A DNA stretch of 57,107 nt from an uncultured Lachnospiraceae bacterium (GTDB lineage: Bacteria; Bacillota; Clostridia; Lachnospirales; Lachnospiraceae). The notes beneath the pieces are model-generated. The model was not told the DNA's origin and ran no database searches. It was given only the letters and a program-made list of their open reading frames with translations. Shown one piece after another: positions 8,366 to 17,868 of this stretch; the stretch's first letter is position 1, and each line of letters begins with the position of its first letter. A program made the translations under genes and the position numbers. The stretch covers positions 1 through 57,107 of the forward strand of contig CAJTOV010000008.1 in NCBI GenBank assembly GCA_910577765.1, read 5' to 3'.

Positions 8366-8836
8366 ATGGATAAAGAACGGTTAAAGGAACTATTACGGAA
8401 CAGGGGATTGAAAATGACGGCACAGAGGCGCCTGGTGCTTGAGACGGTTGCGTCTCATCCCGGGGAGCATCTGACTGCGGAGGAGATATACGGGCTGGTG
8501 AAGAACCAGTATCCCGACATCGGCCTGGCCACGGTGTACCGTGCGGTCCAGGTTCTGGTGGATTTACAGGTAATCGATAAAGTAAGCTTTGACGACGGAC
8601 TGGCCAGGTATGAGCTGTCTTGCCAGGCAGATGGAGGACGCCACCACCATCACCATGCCATCTGTCAGAACTGTGGCCGGGTCTTTTCCTTTGAAGAGGA
8701 CCTGCTGGAGGCCCTGGAGCAGGCTGTATTTGCGGCCACCGGATTCCGGGTAACAGACCACGAGGTAAAGCTTTACGGATATTGTAAGACGTGTTCGAAT
8801 CAGACGAAAAAATCAGAAACGGAGGAAATCAATTGA
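8366..8836 (+). CDS. Fur-family transcriptional regulator
   Basis: Metal- or peroxide-responsive repressor, 156 residues. N-terminal winged helix (LKMTAQRRLVLETV, ATVYRAVQVLVD) and a C-terminal dimerisation domain with a metal-binding HHHHHAICQNCG cluster plus a second CKTC pair, giving the structural zinc site. Whether it is Fur, PerR or Zur cannot be decided; the five-histidine run is unusual. Its last codons overlap the start of the RNase J gene (TTGA), so the two are probably co-translated. Confidence 0.9.
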   Translation: MDKERLKELLRNRGLKMTAQRRLVLETVASHPGEHLTAEEIYGLVKNQYPDIGLATVYRAVQVLVDLQVIDKVSFDDGLARYELSCQADGGRHHHHHAICQNCGRVFSFEEDLLEALEQAVFAATGFRVTDHEVKLYGYCKTCSNQTKKSETEEIN

Positions 8837-10644
8837 GAACTGGCAAACAGAAGGAAGCAAAGGAAGGAAAAGAGATCAAGGAACCCAAAACAAAGGAAAC
8901 CAGGGCCAGGGAGCCCAGGGAAAACCGGGAGACAAAGGAGGCAGGCCAGGGTCGCCAGCCGAAGAACCATAACCGCCAGGCAGGCGGTGAAAAGCCCAAA
9001 GTGAAGATCATCCCCCTGGGAGGTCTGGAGCAGATCGGCATGAATATTACGGCCTTTGAGTATGAGGACAGCATCATCGTGGTGGACTGCGGCCTGGCAT
9101 TCCCCACAGACGATATGCTGGGCATTGACCTGGTGATCCCGGACGTGTCTTATCTGGAGCGGAACCTGGACAAGGTCAAGGGCTTTGTCATCACCCACGG
9201 CCACGAGGACCATATCGGCGCCCTGCCCTATGTGCTGCCCCGGATCAATGTACCGGTGTACGGCACCAAGCTGACCATCGGCCTCATTGAGAACAAATTA
9301 AAGGAACACAACCTGATGAAGAGCACCAAGCGGAAGGTGGTCCGGCATGGCCAGTCCATCAATCTGGGCGCCTTCCGGGTGGAATTCATCAAGATCAACC
9401 ACAGCATTGCCGATGCCGCGGCACTGGCCATCCACACCCCGGCAGGCGTGATTGTCCACACCGGCGACTTTAAGGTGGATTACACCCCTGTGTTCGGGGA
9501 TGCCTTTGACTTACAGCGGTTTGCGGAGCTGGGCAAGAAAGGGGTGCTGGCACTTTTAAGCGACAGTACCAACTCCATCCGGGCAGGCTTTACCGCCTCG
9601 GAGCGGACCGTGGGAAGGACCTTTGACGCCATCTTTGCGGAACACAAGGCCAACCGGATCATCGTGGCTACTTTTGCCTCCAATGTGGACCGGGTCCAGC
9701 AGATCATCAATTCGGCCAACAAGTATGGCAGGAAGGTGGTGGTGGAAGGCCGCAGCATGGTCAATGTCATCGGCACGGCCAGCGAGCTGGGCTATATCCG
9801 CATTCCGGAGGGGACCCTGATCGATATTGAACAGCTGAAGAATTATACGGACGAACAGACGGTGCTAATCACCACCGGAAGCCAGGGAGAGTCCATGGCC
9901 GCCCTGTCGCGGATGGCTTCCAACCTGCACCGGAAGGTGTCCATCAAGCCTACGGATGTGGTGATATTCAGTTCCACCCCCATTCCGGGCAATGAAAAAG
10001 CCGTGTCCAAGGTGATGAACGAGCTGTCCATGAAGGGCTGCGAGGTCATCTTCCAGGATACCCATGTATCCGGCCACGCATGCCAGGAGGAGATCAAGCT
10101 GGTCTATTCCCTGCTGCATCCCAGGTATGCCCTTCCGGTTCACGGAGAGTACCGGCACCTGGTGGCCAACCGGGGGATTGCCCAGGCCATGGGAATCCCC
10201 AAGGAGAATATTCTGATTATGTCTTCCGGGGATGTGGTGGAGATCTGCGAGGATTCCTGCCGGGTCACGGACCATGTACCTTCCGGCGGCATCCTGGTGG
10301 ACGGGCTTGGGGTAGGCGATGTGGGAAACATCGTGCTGCGTGACCGGCAGAACCTGGCCCAGAACGGTATCATCATTGTGGTGCTGACCCTGGAGAAGTA
10401 CAGCAACCAGCTTCTGGCGGGACCGGATATTGTATCCCGGGGATTCGTCTATGTGCGGGAATCCGAGGATCTTCTGGACGAAGCCAGACGGATCGTGGAC
10501 GAGGCGGTCCAGGACTGTCTGGACCACCATGTGACCGACTGGGGGAAGATCAAGAATACCATCCGGGACAGTCTCAGCGATTTCCTGTGGAAACGGATGA
10601 AGCGCAATCCCATGATCCTGCCGATCATCATGGAAGTGGAGTAA
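8833..10644 (+). CDS. rnj: Ribonuclease J
   Basis: Metallo-beta-lactamase/beta-CASP exo- and endoribonuclease for mRNA decay and rRNA maturation. The active-site motif THGHEDHIG lies at residues 121-129; the later blocks HTGDFKVD, SDSTNS, HVSGHA and LPVHGEYRHL are all present, followed by the C-terminal domain. The likely start is TTG 8833, eight bases after GGAGGA and overlapping the fur stop; an upstream ATG at 8791 would lie inside fur. The first 60 residues before PKVKIIPLGGLEQIG are very rich in Lys, Glu and Arg, giving 603 residues instead of about 555. Confidence 0.94.
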   Translation: MRTGKQKEAKEGKEIKEPKTKETRAREPRENRETKEAGQGRQPKNHNRQAGGEKPKVKIIPLGGLEQIGMNITAFEYEDSIIVVDCGLAFPTDDMLGIDLVIPDVSYLERNLDKVKGFVITHGHEDHIGALPYVLPRINVPVYGTKLTIGLIENKLKEHNLMKSTKRKVVRHGQSINLGAFRVEFIKINHSIADAAALAIHTPAGVIVHTGDFKVDYTPVFGDAFDLQRFAELGKKGVLALLSDSTNSIRAGFTASERTVGRTFDAIFAEHKANRIIVATFASNVDRVQQIINSANKYGRKVVVEGRSMVNVIGTASELGYIRIPEGTLIDIEQLKNYTDEQTVLITTGSQGESMAALSRMASNLHRKVSIKPTDVVIFSSTPIPGNEKAVSKVMNELSMKGCEVIFQDTHVSGHACQEEIKLVYSLLHPRYALPVHGEYRHLVANRGIAQAMGIPKENILIMSSGDVVEICEDSCRVTDHVPSGGILVDGLGVGDVGNIVLRDRQNLAQNGIIIVVLTLEKYSNQLLAGPDIVSRGFVYVRESEDLLDEARRIVDEAVQDCLDHHVTDWGKIKNTIRDSLSDFLWKRMKRNPMILPIIMEVE

Positions 10645-10645
10645 A

Positions 10646-10738
10646 GGTAACAGTTCAGATAGGTCTGCGCGTTCACCGCGCTGACCGTACGAAACCGTAA
10701 TGGTCGCGAGTAAAGAGAACCGTCCCCCTGGGGACGGC
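10646..10738. repeat. Intergenic repeat, copy E
   Basis: Begins GGTAACAGTTCAGATAGG and shares a 26-base identical block with 56973-56998, then a second similar block (GCTGACCGTACG, ACCGTAATGGTCG) matching about 57028-57052. It closes with a perfect hairpin CCGTCCCC/GGGGACGG (10720-10737). It fills the gap before the mltG-like gene. Confidence 0.75.
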
Positions 10739-10767
10739 CGTGTATCAGAAAGGCGGCGGTGACACTT

Positions 10768-11163
10768 ATGAGCCAGCTTACCAGAGACATCAACAGGGTA
10801 ACCGGGACCATCATCGGAATCTCGGGCAGACTGATCATCTATGCACTGGTGGTCCTGCTTCTGGTGGAAGGAGCGTCCAGAGGCTATGCCTTCGGACATG
10901 AGATCTTCTATGCCAGCGCCATGGAAGCAAAGCCCGGCAGGGATATGGTCCTGGTGGTTCCGGAAACCCAGTCTGAGGCCCAGACTCTGGAGATCTTAAA
11001 GGACGTGGGCCTGATCCGGAATGAACTGGCTGTCCGGATACAGAAGATGTTCTACGATTACGAGATTTACCCGGGCACCTACACCCTGAATACCTCCATG
11101 ACCTCCAAGGAGATTCTTCAGGTTCTCAACGAAAAGCCGGAAGGCGGGACGGAGGACAAATGA
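10768..11163 (+). CDS. Short MltG-like membrane protein without catalytic domain
   Basis: A 131-residue protein: one membrane helix (about residues 20-40, LIIYALVVLLLVEGASRGYAFG) then an extracellular LysM-like part (SEAQTLEILKDVGLIRNELAVR, YEIYPGTYTLNTSMTSKEIL) as found at the N-terminal side of endolytic transglycosylase MltG. The YceG catalytic core is missing, so it should not cleave glycan. Position supports the homology: Bacillus yrrL (mltG) also precedes yrrM and yrrN/O. The GTG at 10759 is an alternative start but lies 2 bases from the SD-like AGGCGG. It overlaps trmR by ATGA. Confidence 0.8.
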   Translation: MSQLTRDINRVTGTIIGISGRLIIYALVVLLLVEGASRGYAFGHEIFYASAMEAKPGRDMVLVVPETQSEAQTLEILKDVGLIRNELAVRIQKMFYDYEIYPGTYTLNTSMTSKEILQVLNEKPEGGTEDK

Positions 11164-11807
11164 CGGACCGGGACCGGATTGCGGATTATATCAATTCCCT
11201 GGATACAGGGCACGGGGTACTGTGTGACCGGATCGCCCGGGAGGCCAGGGAGAAGGGCGTGCCGGTAATCCGCCGGGAGACGGCAGCCTTTCTGGAGACC
11301 CTGGTGGCGGCTCTTAGGCCGCGGCAGATTCTGGAGATCGGCACGGCAGTGGGGTATTCGGCCCTTGTAATGGCAGGAGCCATGGATGAAAGCGGGCATA
11401 TCACCACCATTGAGAACTATGAACCGCGGATCCGCCAGGCCAGGGAAAACCTGGCCCGGGCCGGGGAGACGGAACGGATCACCCTTCTGGAGGGGGATGC
11501 AGGCCGGATTCTGGAGGAGCTGGAAGGGGAGTACCAGCTGATTTTTCTGGACGGGGCCAAGGGCCAGTATATCCACTGGCTGCCCAGCCTCTTAAAGCTT
11601 CTGGCTCCGGGAGGGGTTCTGGTCTCGGACAATGTGCTTCAGGAGGGGGATATTCTGGAGTCCCGGTTTGCGGTGGAGCGCCGGAACCGGACCATCCATG
11701 CCCGGATGCGGGACTACCTGTTCACCTTAAAGCATACGCCGGGGCTTGTTACCAGCATCCTGCCGGTAGGGGACGGGGTCACAGTCAGTGTCAGAAAAGG
11801 AACATAA
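11160..11807 (+). CDS. trmR: tRNA 5-hydroxyuridine methyltransferase-like O-methyltransferase
   Basis: Class I SAM O-methyltransferase of 215 residues (motif I ILEIGTAVGYSALVMA, then TIENYEPRIRQAR and LIFLDGAKGQY, LVSDNVLQ). The Bacillus orthologue YrrM/TrmR makes 5-methoxyuridine at the tRNA wobble position. The adjacent U32 peptidase-family gene and the upstream mltG-like gene reproduce the Bacillus yrrL-yrrM-yrrN/O order, which favours this role over a catechol-type methyltransferase. Starts in ATGA overlap with the previous gene. Confidence 0.85.
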   Translation: MTDRDRIADYINSLDTGHGVLCDRIAREAREKGVPVIRRETAAFLETLVAALRPRQILEIGTAVGYSALVMAGAMDESGHITTIENYEPRIRQARENLARAGETERITLLEGDAGRILEELEGEYQLIFLDGAKGQYIHWLPSLLKLLAPGGVLVSDNVLQEGDILESRFAVERRNRTIHARMRDYLFTLKHTPGLVTSILPVGDGVTVSVRKGT

Positions 11808-11809
11808 CC

Positions 11810-13042
11810 ATGAGAAAAACGGAACTTCTGATTCCAGCCGGAAGCCTGGAAGTATTAAAGACCGCCGTCATCTACGGCGCCGATGCGGTGTATCTGGGCG
11901 GGGAGGCCTTCGGCCTGCGGGCAAAGGCAAAGAATTTTACCACGGAGGAGATCCGGGAAGGAATCTCCTTTGCCCATGCCCATGGGGTGAAGGTGTATAT
12001 TACCGCCAATATTCTGGCCCACAATGAGGATCTGCCAGGAGTGGAGGCCTATTTTGCAGAGCTTGGCAGGATACGCCCGGATGCACTGATTATCTCAGAT
12101 CCGGGCGTATTCCTCATTGCAAAGCGGGTATTGCCGGAGACGGATATTCATATCAGCACCCAGGCCAACAACACCAATTACGGGACCTACCGGTTCTGGT
12201 ATGATCTGGGGGCTAAGCGGGTGGTATCGGCCAGGGAGCTTTCCCTGGAAGAGATCCGCCAGATCCGTCGGAATATTCCAAAGGACATGGAGATCGAAAG
12301 CTTTATCCACGGGTCCATGTGCATTTCCTATTCCGGCCGCTGTCTCTTAAGCAATTTTCTTACAGGACGGGACGCCAACCAGGGGTCCTGCACCCATCCC
12401 TGCCGGTGGAACTACAGCCTGATGGAGGAAAGCCGCCCCGGGGAGTATTTTCCCGTGTTTGAAAATGAGCGGGGAACTTATATTTTCAACTCCCGGGATC
12501 TGTGCATGATTGAGCACATTCCGGAGATGATAGAAGCAGGGATCGACAGCTTCAAGATCGAGGGACGCATGAAGACGGCCCTGTATGTGGCCACCGTGGC
12601 CAGGACTTACCGGAAAGCCATAGACGATTACCAGAAGGACCCGGCCCTCTACCAGGCAAATCTGGACTGGTACAGGGCAGAGATCGGCAAATGCACCTGC
12701 CGGGAATTTACCACCGGTTTCTACTTCGGCAAACCCGGGCCGGAGGCCCAGATCTACGACAACAGCACCTATGTGAAGAATTACACGTATCTGGGAACCG
12801 TGGAGCAGGTCCGGCAGGACGGGGGCTGCCGGATTCAGCAGAAGAACAAGTTCTCCGTAGGGGAGACCCTGGAGGTCATGAAGCCGGACGGACGCAACCT
12901 GGAAACACGGGTCCGGTCCATCACCGACGGGGAGGGACGGCCCATGGAAAGCGCCCCCCATCCCAGGCAGGAGCTCTATGTGGAGCTGGAGGTGCCGGTG
13001 GAGGTGTATGATATTCTGCGGAAAGAGACTCTGGAGAAATGA
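11810..13042 (+). CDS. U32 family peptidase, likely tRNA hydroxylation protein TrhP
   Basis: A 410-residue U32 family protein: AGSLEVLKTAVIYGADAVYLGG at the N terminus, FIHGSMCISYSGRCLLSN with the family's cysteines, DANQGSCTHPCRW, and the C-terminal collagenase-like lobe. Family members of this size (Bacillus YrrO, E. coli TrhP/YegQ) are needed for prephenate-dependent 5-hydroxyuridine formation in tRNA, the substrate of TrmR encoded just upstream. Only one U32 gene is present here, whereas Bacillus has two in tandem. The true-peptidase activity implied by the family name is doubtful. Confidence 0.9.
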   Translation: MRKTELLIPAGSLEVLKTAVIYGADAVYLGGEAFGLRAKAKNFTTEEIREGISFAHAHGVKVYITANILAHNEDLPGVEAYFAELGRIRPDALIISDPGVFLIAKRVLPETDIHISTQANNTNYGTYRFWYDLGAKRVVSARELSLEEIRQIRRNIPKDMEIESFIHGSMCISYSGRCLLSNFLTGRDANQGSCTHPCRWNYSLMEESRPGEYFPVFENERGTYIFNSRDLCMIEHIPEMIEAGIDSFKIEGRMKTALYVATVARTYRKAIDDYQKDPALYQANLDWYRAEIGKCTCREFTTGFYFGKPGPEAQIYDNSTYVKNYTYLGTVEQVRQDGGCRIQQKNKFSVGETLEVMKPDGRNLETRVRSITDGEGRPMESAPHPRQELYVELEVPVEVYDILRKETLEK

Positions 13043-13090
13043 CAGGGCGTGCAGACCTTGTAAGCCCTGTCTGGGAAAGGAGGAGAAGGT

Positions 13091-13846
13091 ATGCTGGTCT
13101 GGATTCTTACAGGGGGAGCCCTGGTCTGTCTGGTGTATTATCTGGTGATTATCCTGTATTCCGGTATTGGCACCAACTTTGCTTTCATCTGGCTGCTGCT
13201 GGCAGCAGGACTGGGGGCCTCTGCCGGGTGTATCCATTACTATGGAGAGTACCCGGAGAAGATTCCCCTGCGGATTCCGGTGACCCTGATTACGCTGTGC
13301 GCCACAGGAGCCATTGTGATGGTGCTTTTGCAGATCATGATGTTCGGGCGGATTCCGGCTGTGGCAGACCCGGACCTGGATTACCTGATCGTGCTGGGGG
13401 CCCAGGTGAAGAAGGACGGCCCCAGCAGGACCCTGCGGCTGCGGCTTGACAAGGCGGCTGAGTATGCCCGCCAGAATCCGGAAACCATCCTGGTGCTTTC
13501 CGGAGGCCAGGGCAGGGATGAGCTGGTCAGTGAGGCCCAGGCCATGCAGGATTATCTGGCCCAGTCGGGGATTCCCCGTTCCAGGACCATTCTGGAAAAC
13601 CAGTCCACCAGCACCGTGGAGAATATTGCCTTCAGCCGCATGATTATCGAAAGCCGGGGGGAGCCGGCCCGGGTGGGAATTCTCACCAGCAATTTCCACT
13701 TGTACCGGGCCAGAAAGGTGGCGGCCCACCAGGGAATGGAGAATGTCAGTTACATTGCGTCCCAGTCGGACCGGGTTCTGTTCCTTCATTTCTGTATCCG
13801 CGATGGGATTGCGATTCTCAAGGAGCGGATTGTGGGGAATCTGTAG
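13091..13846 (+). CDS. YdcF/SanA-type DUF218 membrane protein
   Basis: A 251-residue protein with three N-terminal membrane segments (about residues 1-25, 30-50 and 60-85) followed by a DUF218 domain (YLIVLGAQVKKDGPSRTLRLR, VLSGGQGRDE, TILENQSTSTVENIAFS, GILTSNFHLYRA). The domain binds nucleotide-like ligands in some members and is tied to envelope integrity (SanA, ElyC), but the reaction is not known. AAAGGAGGAGAAGGT precedes the ATG. Confidence 0.85.
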   Translation: MLVWILTGGALVCLVYYLVIILYSGIGTNFAFIWLLLAAGLGASAGCIHYYGEYPEKIPLRIPVTLITLCATGAIVMVLLQIMMFGRIPAVADPDLDYLIVLGAQVKKDGPSRTLRLRLDKAAEYARQNPETILVLSGGQGRDELVSEAQAMQDYLAQSGIPRSRTILENQSTSTVENIAFSRMIIESRGEPARVGILTSNFHLYRARKVAAHQGMENVSYIASQSDRVLFLHFCIRDGIAILKERIVGNL

Positions 13847-13906
13847 CAGAAGGAAGGCCGGGACAACGGAATGAGAGAGTGTATGAGAAAAGGAGATCAG
13901 ACCCAT

Positions 13907-16852
13907 ATGAATCAGTCAGAAGCAACCCTTAAGGCCCTTGAGGCCCTGGGTACCTACCGGATTGTGGACCAGCGGACCATCCAGGAGATGCAGTCCCAGG
14001 GAATCGTTCTGGAGCACAAAAAGACAAAGGCAAAGGTGTTCTTAATATCCAATGACGACGACAACAAGGTATTCTTCATCGGTTTCCGGACACCGCCGGA
14101 TGACGATACAGGACTGCCCCATATTCTGGAGCACAGTGTTCTGTGCGGCTCGGACAAATTCCCCTTAAAGGACCCCTTTGTGGAGCTGGTCAAAGGCTCC
14201 TTAAATACCTTTCTCAATGCCATGACCTACCCGGACAAGACCGTGTATCCGGTTGCAAGCTGCAATGAGAAGGATTTCCAGAATCTTATGGACGTATACA
14301 TGGACGCGGTCCTGCACCCCAGCATTTACAAGGAAAAGAAGATATTTGAGCAGGAAGGATGGCACTATGAGCTGGCAGAGGAAGACAGCCCCTTAAGCTA
14401 CAACGGCGTGGTGTACAATGAGATGAAGGGGGTGTATTCTTCCCCGGAAAGCATGCTGGACCGCTACACCCAGAGCACCCTGTTCCCGGACAACTGTTAC
14501 GGGCGGGATTCCGGCGGTGACCCGTCAGCCATCCCTGAGCTGACCTATGAGAAGTTTCTGGATTTCCACCGGACCTACTACCATCCTTCCAACAGCTATA
14601 TCTATCTGTATGGGGATATGGATATGGCGGAGAAGCTTAAATGGCTGGATGAGGCATATTTAAGCCACTATGAAGAGCGTCCGGCCCATTCCTCCATCCC
14701 GGAGCACAAGCCCTTTGACGGGCCCAAGGAGCGGGAGATCTTTTACTCCATCACAGAGGAGGAGCCCCAGGAGGATGCCACCTACCTTTCCGTCAGCACC
14801 GTGGTGGGAACAGACCTGGACCCCAGGCTTTATGTGGCCTTCCAGATTCTGGAGTACACCCTTTTGGATGCCCCCGGGGCTCCCTTAAAGCAGGCCCTTC
14901 TGGACGCAGGCATTGGCAAGGATATTCTGGGCGGATATGAAAGCGGGATTTTACAGCCCTATTTTACCGTAATTGCCAAGAATGCCAGCCGGGAGCAGAA
15001 AGGGGAATTCCTGGCTGTGGTCAAGGGAACCCTGCGGCGGCTGGCAGACCAGGGAATCAACCGGAAAAGCCTTCTGGCCGGGATGAATTACTATGAATTT
15101 AAATACCGGGAGGCAGATTACGGTTCCTCTCCCAAGGGACTGATGTACGGTCTCCAGTGTATGGACAGCTGGCTCTATGACGGGGACCCTATGATGCACC
15201 TGGAGTACCAGGCCACCTTCGATTACCTGAAACAGGCGGTGGAGGAAGGCTATTTTGAACAGCTGATCCGGGAGTATCTTCTGGACAATCCCTTTGAGGC
15301 AGTGATCACGGTCAGTCCCAGACGGAACCTGACCGCCCGGGAGGACGAGGCCCTGGCCAGGCGGCTGGCAGAGTACAAGGCTTCCCTGACCAGGGGACAG
15401 ATTCAGGGTCTGGTGGAGGAGACACGGGCCTTAAAGGAGTACCAGGATACCCCCTCATCCCCGGAGGCCCTGGCCAGGATCCCCCTGCTTACCCGGGCGG
15501 ATATTGGCCGGAAGGCAGAGGTTCCGGTGTGGGAGGAATGCAGGGAACAGGGAATCCGGGTACTGCGCCACAATTTCTTTACCTCCGGCATCGGCTACCT
15601 GAAGGTTCTGTTTGACACCAGCGCCGTGCCCCAGGAGGATCTGCCTTATGTGGGCCTTTTGAAGGCAGTGCTGGGCAGTGTGGACACGGAGCATTACAGC
15701 TATGGAGACCTGACCAGTGAGATTCATTTAAACAGCGGCGGCCTGGATTTCTCCGTCAATTCTTACGTGAATGTGGAGGACCCGGAGCAGTTTACGGGAG
15801 CCTTTGTGGGCAGCATCCGGGTGCTGTATGACCATCTGGATTTCGGGTTCCGGATTCTGGAAGAGATTCTGAACCGCTCCGTGTTTGACGATGGGAAGCG
15901 GCTGGGCGAGGTGATCCAGGAGAACCGGTCCCGGGCCAGAATGAAGCTGGAAACCGCAGGCCACTCTACGGCAGTGTCCCGGGCCACCTCCTACTTCTCC
16001 GCCACCTCCTCCTTCAACGAGCTGACCGGCGGCACCAGCTATTACCATTTCCTGGAGCAGACCGGGAAGAATTATGACGCCCGGAAGGAGACGGTCATCG
16101 CAAAGCTGAAAGAGGTGTGCAGAAAGCTGTTTACCAGAGACAACCTGCTGGTCAGCTACACGGCAGATGATGCAGGGTATGCATATCTTCCCCAGGCCAT
16201 GAAGCTTCTGACGGACCGGCTGCCGGAGGGAAGGGGGGAGCGTTACCCCTTTACCCACCAGGTGTCCAACCGCAACGAGGGATTAAAGACCTCCTCCCAG
16301 GTCAACTATGTGGCCCGGTGCGGGAATTTCCGGAAAAAAGGGTACGACTACACAGGCGCTTTAAAGATTCTCCAGGTGATCCTCAGCTATGATTACCTGT
16401 GGCTGAATATCCGGGTCAAGGGAGGCGCTTACGGCTGTATGAGCGGCTTCGGACGGTCCGGGGAGGGATACCTGGTTTCCTACCGGGACCCCAACGTAAA
16501 GGAGACCAATGAGGTCTACCAGGGAATCGTCCCCTATCTGGAGCAGTTTGACCCGGATGAGCGGGATATGACCAAGTATGTGATCGGAACCGTCAGCAAC
16601 CTGGATACCCCCCTGACGCCTTCCGGCAAAGGAAGCCGGGGACTGTCTGCTTACCTGTCCGGCGTTACCCCGGAGATGATGCAGAAGGAGCGGGACCAGG
16701 TGCTGGATGCCACCCAGGCAGATATCCGGGCCCTGGCCGGTCTGGTCCAGGCCATTCTGGACCAGGGAAGCTTCTGTGTGGTGGGAAATGAGGAGAAGAT
16801 CCAGGCAAACCGGGAACTGTTCGGGGAAGTGGCCAATCTGACCCGGGGATAG
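13907..16852 (+). CDS. M16C (PreP/falcilysin-like) zinc metallopeptidase
   Basis: Large cytosolic clam-shell peptidase that degrades peptides. The inverted zinc motif HILEH appears near residue 74 in PHILEHSVLCGS, with the downstream glutamate in the NEMKGVYSS region. The later R/Y pair region is recognisable in the C-terminal half (VKGGAYGCMSGF). About 981 residues, the normal length for PreP-type enzymes. An earlier ATG at 13871 is in frame, but AAAGGAGAT lies 12 bases before ATG 13907, which is preferred. Confidence 0.9.
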   Translation: MNQSEATLKALEALGTYRIVDQRTIQEMQSQGIVLEHKKTKAKVFLISNDDDNKVFFIGFRTPPDDDTGLPHILEHSVLCGSDKFPLKDPFVELVKGSLNTFLNAMTYPDKTVYPVASCNEKDFQNLMDVYMDAVLHPSIYKEKKIFEQEGWHYELAEEDSPLSYNGVVYNEMKGVYSSPESMLDRYTQSTLFPDNCYGRDSGGDPSAIPELTYEKFLDFHRTYYHPSNSYIYLYGDMDMAEKLKWLDEAYLSHYEERPAHSSIPEHKPFDGPKEREIFYSITEEEPQEDATYLSVSTVVGTDLDPRLYVAFQILEYTLLDAPGAPLKQALLDAGIGKDILGGYESGILQPYFTVIAKNASREQKGEFLAVVKGTLRRLADQGINRKSLLAGMNYYEFKYREADYGSSPKGLMYGLQCMDSWLYDGDPMMHLEYQATFDYLKQAVEEGYFEQLIREYLLDNPFEAVITVSPRRNLTAREDEALARRLAEYKASLTRGQIQGLVEETRALKEYQDTPSSPEALARIPLLTRADIGRKAEVPVWEECREQGIRVLRHNFFTSGIGYLKVLFDTSAVPQEDLPYVGLLKAVLGSVDTEHYSYGDLTSEIHLNSGGLDFSVNSYVNVEDPEQFTGAFVGSIRVLYDHLDFGFRILEEILNRSVFDDGKRLGEVIQENRSRARMKLETAGHSTAVSRATSYFSATSSFNELTGGTSYYHFLEQTGKNYDARKETVIAKLKEVCRKLFTRDNLLVSYTADDAGYAYLPQAMKLLTDRLPEGRGERYPFTHQVSNRNEGLKTSSQVNYVARCGNFRKKGYDYTGALKILQVILSYDYLWLNIRVKGGAYGCMSGFGRSGEGYLVSYRDPNVKETNEVYQGIVPYLEQFDPDERDMTKYVIGTVSNLDTPLTPSGKGSRGLSAYLSGVTPEMMQKERDQVLDATQADIRALAGLVQAILDQGSFCVVGNEEKIQANRELFGEVANLTRG

Positions 16853-16863
16853 TATCCGGCAGG

Positions 16864-16904
16864 AACCGTTCCGGCGGGCAGGAAGATGCCCTGCGGGAAC
16901 GGTT
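16864..16904. repeat. Intergenic palindrome between the M16 peptidase gene and era
   Basis: Near-perfect inverted repeat: AACCGTTCC GGCGGGCA on the left, TGCCCTGC GGGAACGGTT on the right, loop GGAAGA. There is no T-run, so it is not a standard terminator. GGAAGATGCCC and the GAAC-GTTAC wording recall the repeat family described at 1-115 and 30548-30576. Confidence 0.5.
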
Positions 16905-16945
16905 ACGTCCTATAAGCAGATGTTAGACTTAGGAAGGATAAGTAC

Positions 16946-17866
16946 ATGACAACAGACCAGTTGAAGGAAGAAAGCAGAAAATCAGGTTTTGTGACCCTGA
17001 TCGGCCGGCCCAATGTAGGCAAATCCACCCTGATGAACCACCTGGTGGGCCAGAAGATCGCCATCACGTCGGAGAAGCCCCAGACCACCCGGAACCGGAT
17101 TCAGACCGTGTATACCGACCAGCGGGGACAGATCATCTTTCTGGATACACCGGGGATTCACAAGGCCAGGAACAAGCTGGGGGAATACATGGTCAATGTG
17201 GCGGAGCACACCCTTAAGGAAGTGGATGTGGTTCTGTGGCTGGTGGAGCCTACCACCTTCATCGGAGCCGGGGAGCGCCATATTGCGGAGCAGTTAAACC
17301 GGGGGAAGACCCCGGTGATCCTGGTGATCAACAAGACCGACACGGTGAAAAACCAGGACGAGATCCTGACCTTTATTGCGGCTTACAAGGATATCTGCGA
17401 TTTCGCGGAGATTGTCCCGGTATCGGCCTTAAAGGAGCGGAATACAGACGTGCTGGTGGAGCAGATCTTCAAATATCTTCCCTACGGTCCCATGTTCTAC
17501 GACGAGGACACGGTGACCGACCAGCCCATGCGCCAGATAGCGGCGGAGCTGGTCCGGGAGAAGGCTTTGCGGATGCTGGATGAGGAGATCCCCCACGGAA
17601 TCGCCGTCACCATCGAGAAGATGACCCGGCGAAGGAAGATCACGGATATTGAGGCCACCATCATCTGCGAGCGGGAATCCCACAAGGGAATCATCATCGG
17701 CAAGGGCGGGGCCATGTTAAAGAAGATCGGCTCCGCGGCCCGCCAGGAGTTGGAGCACATGCTGGAGACAAAGGTGAACTTACAGCTTTGGGTCAAGGTC
17801 CGGCGGGAGTGGCGGGACAGCGAGACACTGATGAAGAATTACGGGTATGCCATGAAGGATACTTAA
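16946..17866 (+). CDS. era: GTPase Era
   Basis: Ribosome-assembly GTPase that binds the 3' end of 16S rRNA. 306 residues: G1 GRPNVGKSTLMN, switch II DTPGIHK, NKTD, and a C-terminal KH domain with HKGIIIGKGGAMLKKIG. SD AGGAAGG lies 11 bases upstream. Followed 2 bases later by recO, the usual Firmicutes arrangement. Confidence 0.97.
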   Translation: MTTDQLKEESRKSGFVTLIGRPNVGKSTLMNHLVGQKIAITSEKPQTTRNRIQTVYTDQRGQIIFLDTPGIHKARNKLGEYMVNVAEHTLKEVDVVLWLVEPTTFIGAGERHIAEQLNRGKTPVILVINKTDTVKNQDEILTFIAAYKDICDFAEIVPVSALKERNTDVLVEQIFKYLPYGPMFYDEDTVTDQPMRQIAAELVREKALRMLDEEIPHGIAVTIEKMTRRRKITDIEATIICERESHKGIIIGKGGAMLKKIGSAARQELEHMLETKVNLQLWVKVRREWRDSETLMKNYGYAMKDT

Positions 17867-17868
17867 CG

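Noticed and set aside
12347..13906. Long minus-strand open frame (over 500 codons) opposite the U32 peptidase and YdcF-like genes
   Set aside because: It is antisense to two well-supported genes, has no SD or recognisable domain, and is His/Gln/Pro-rich, as expected for the reverse frame of GC-rich codons.
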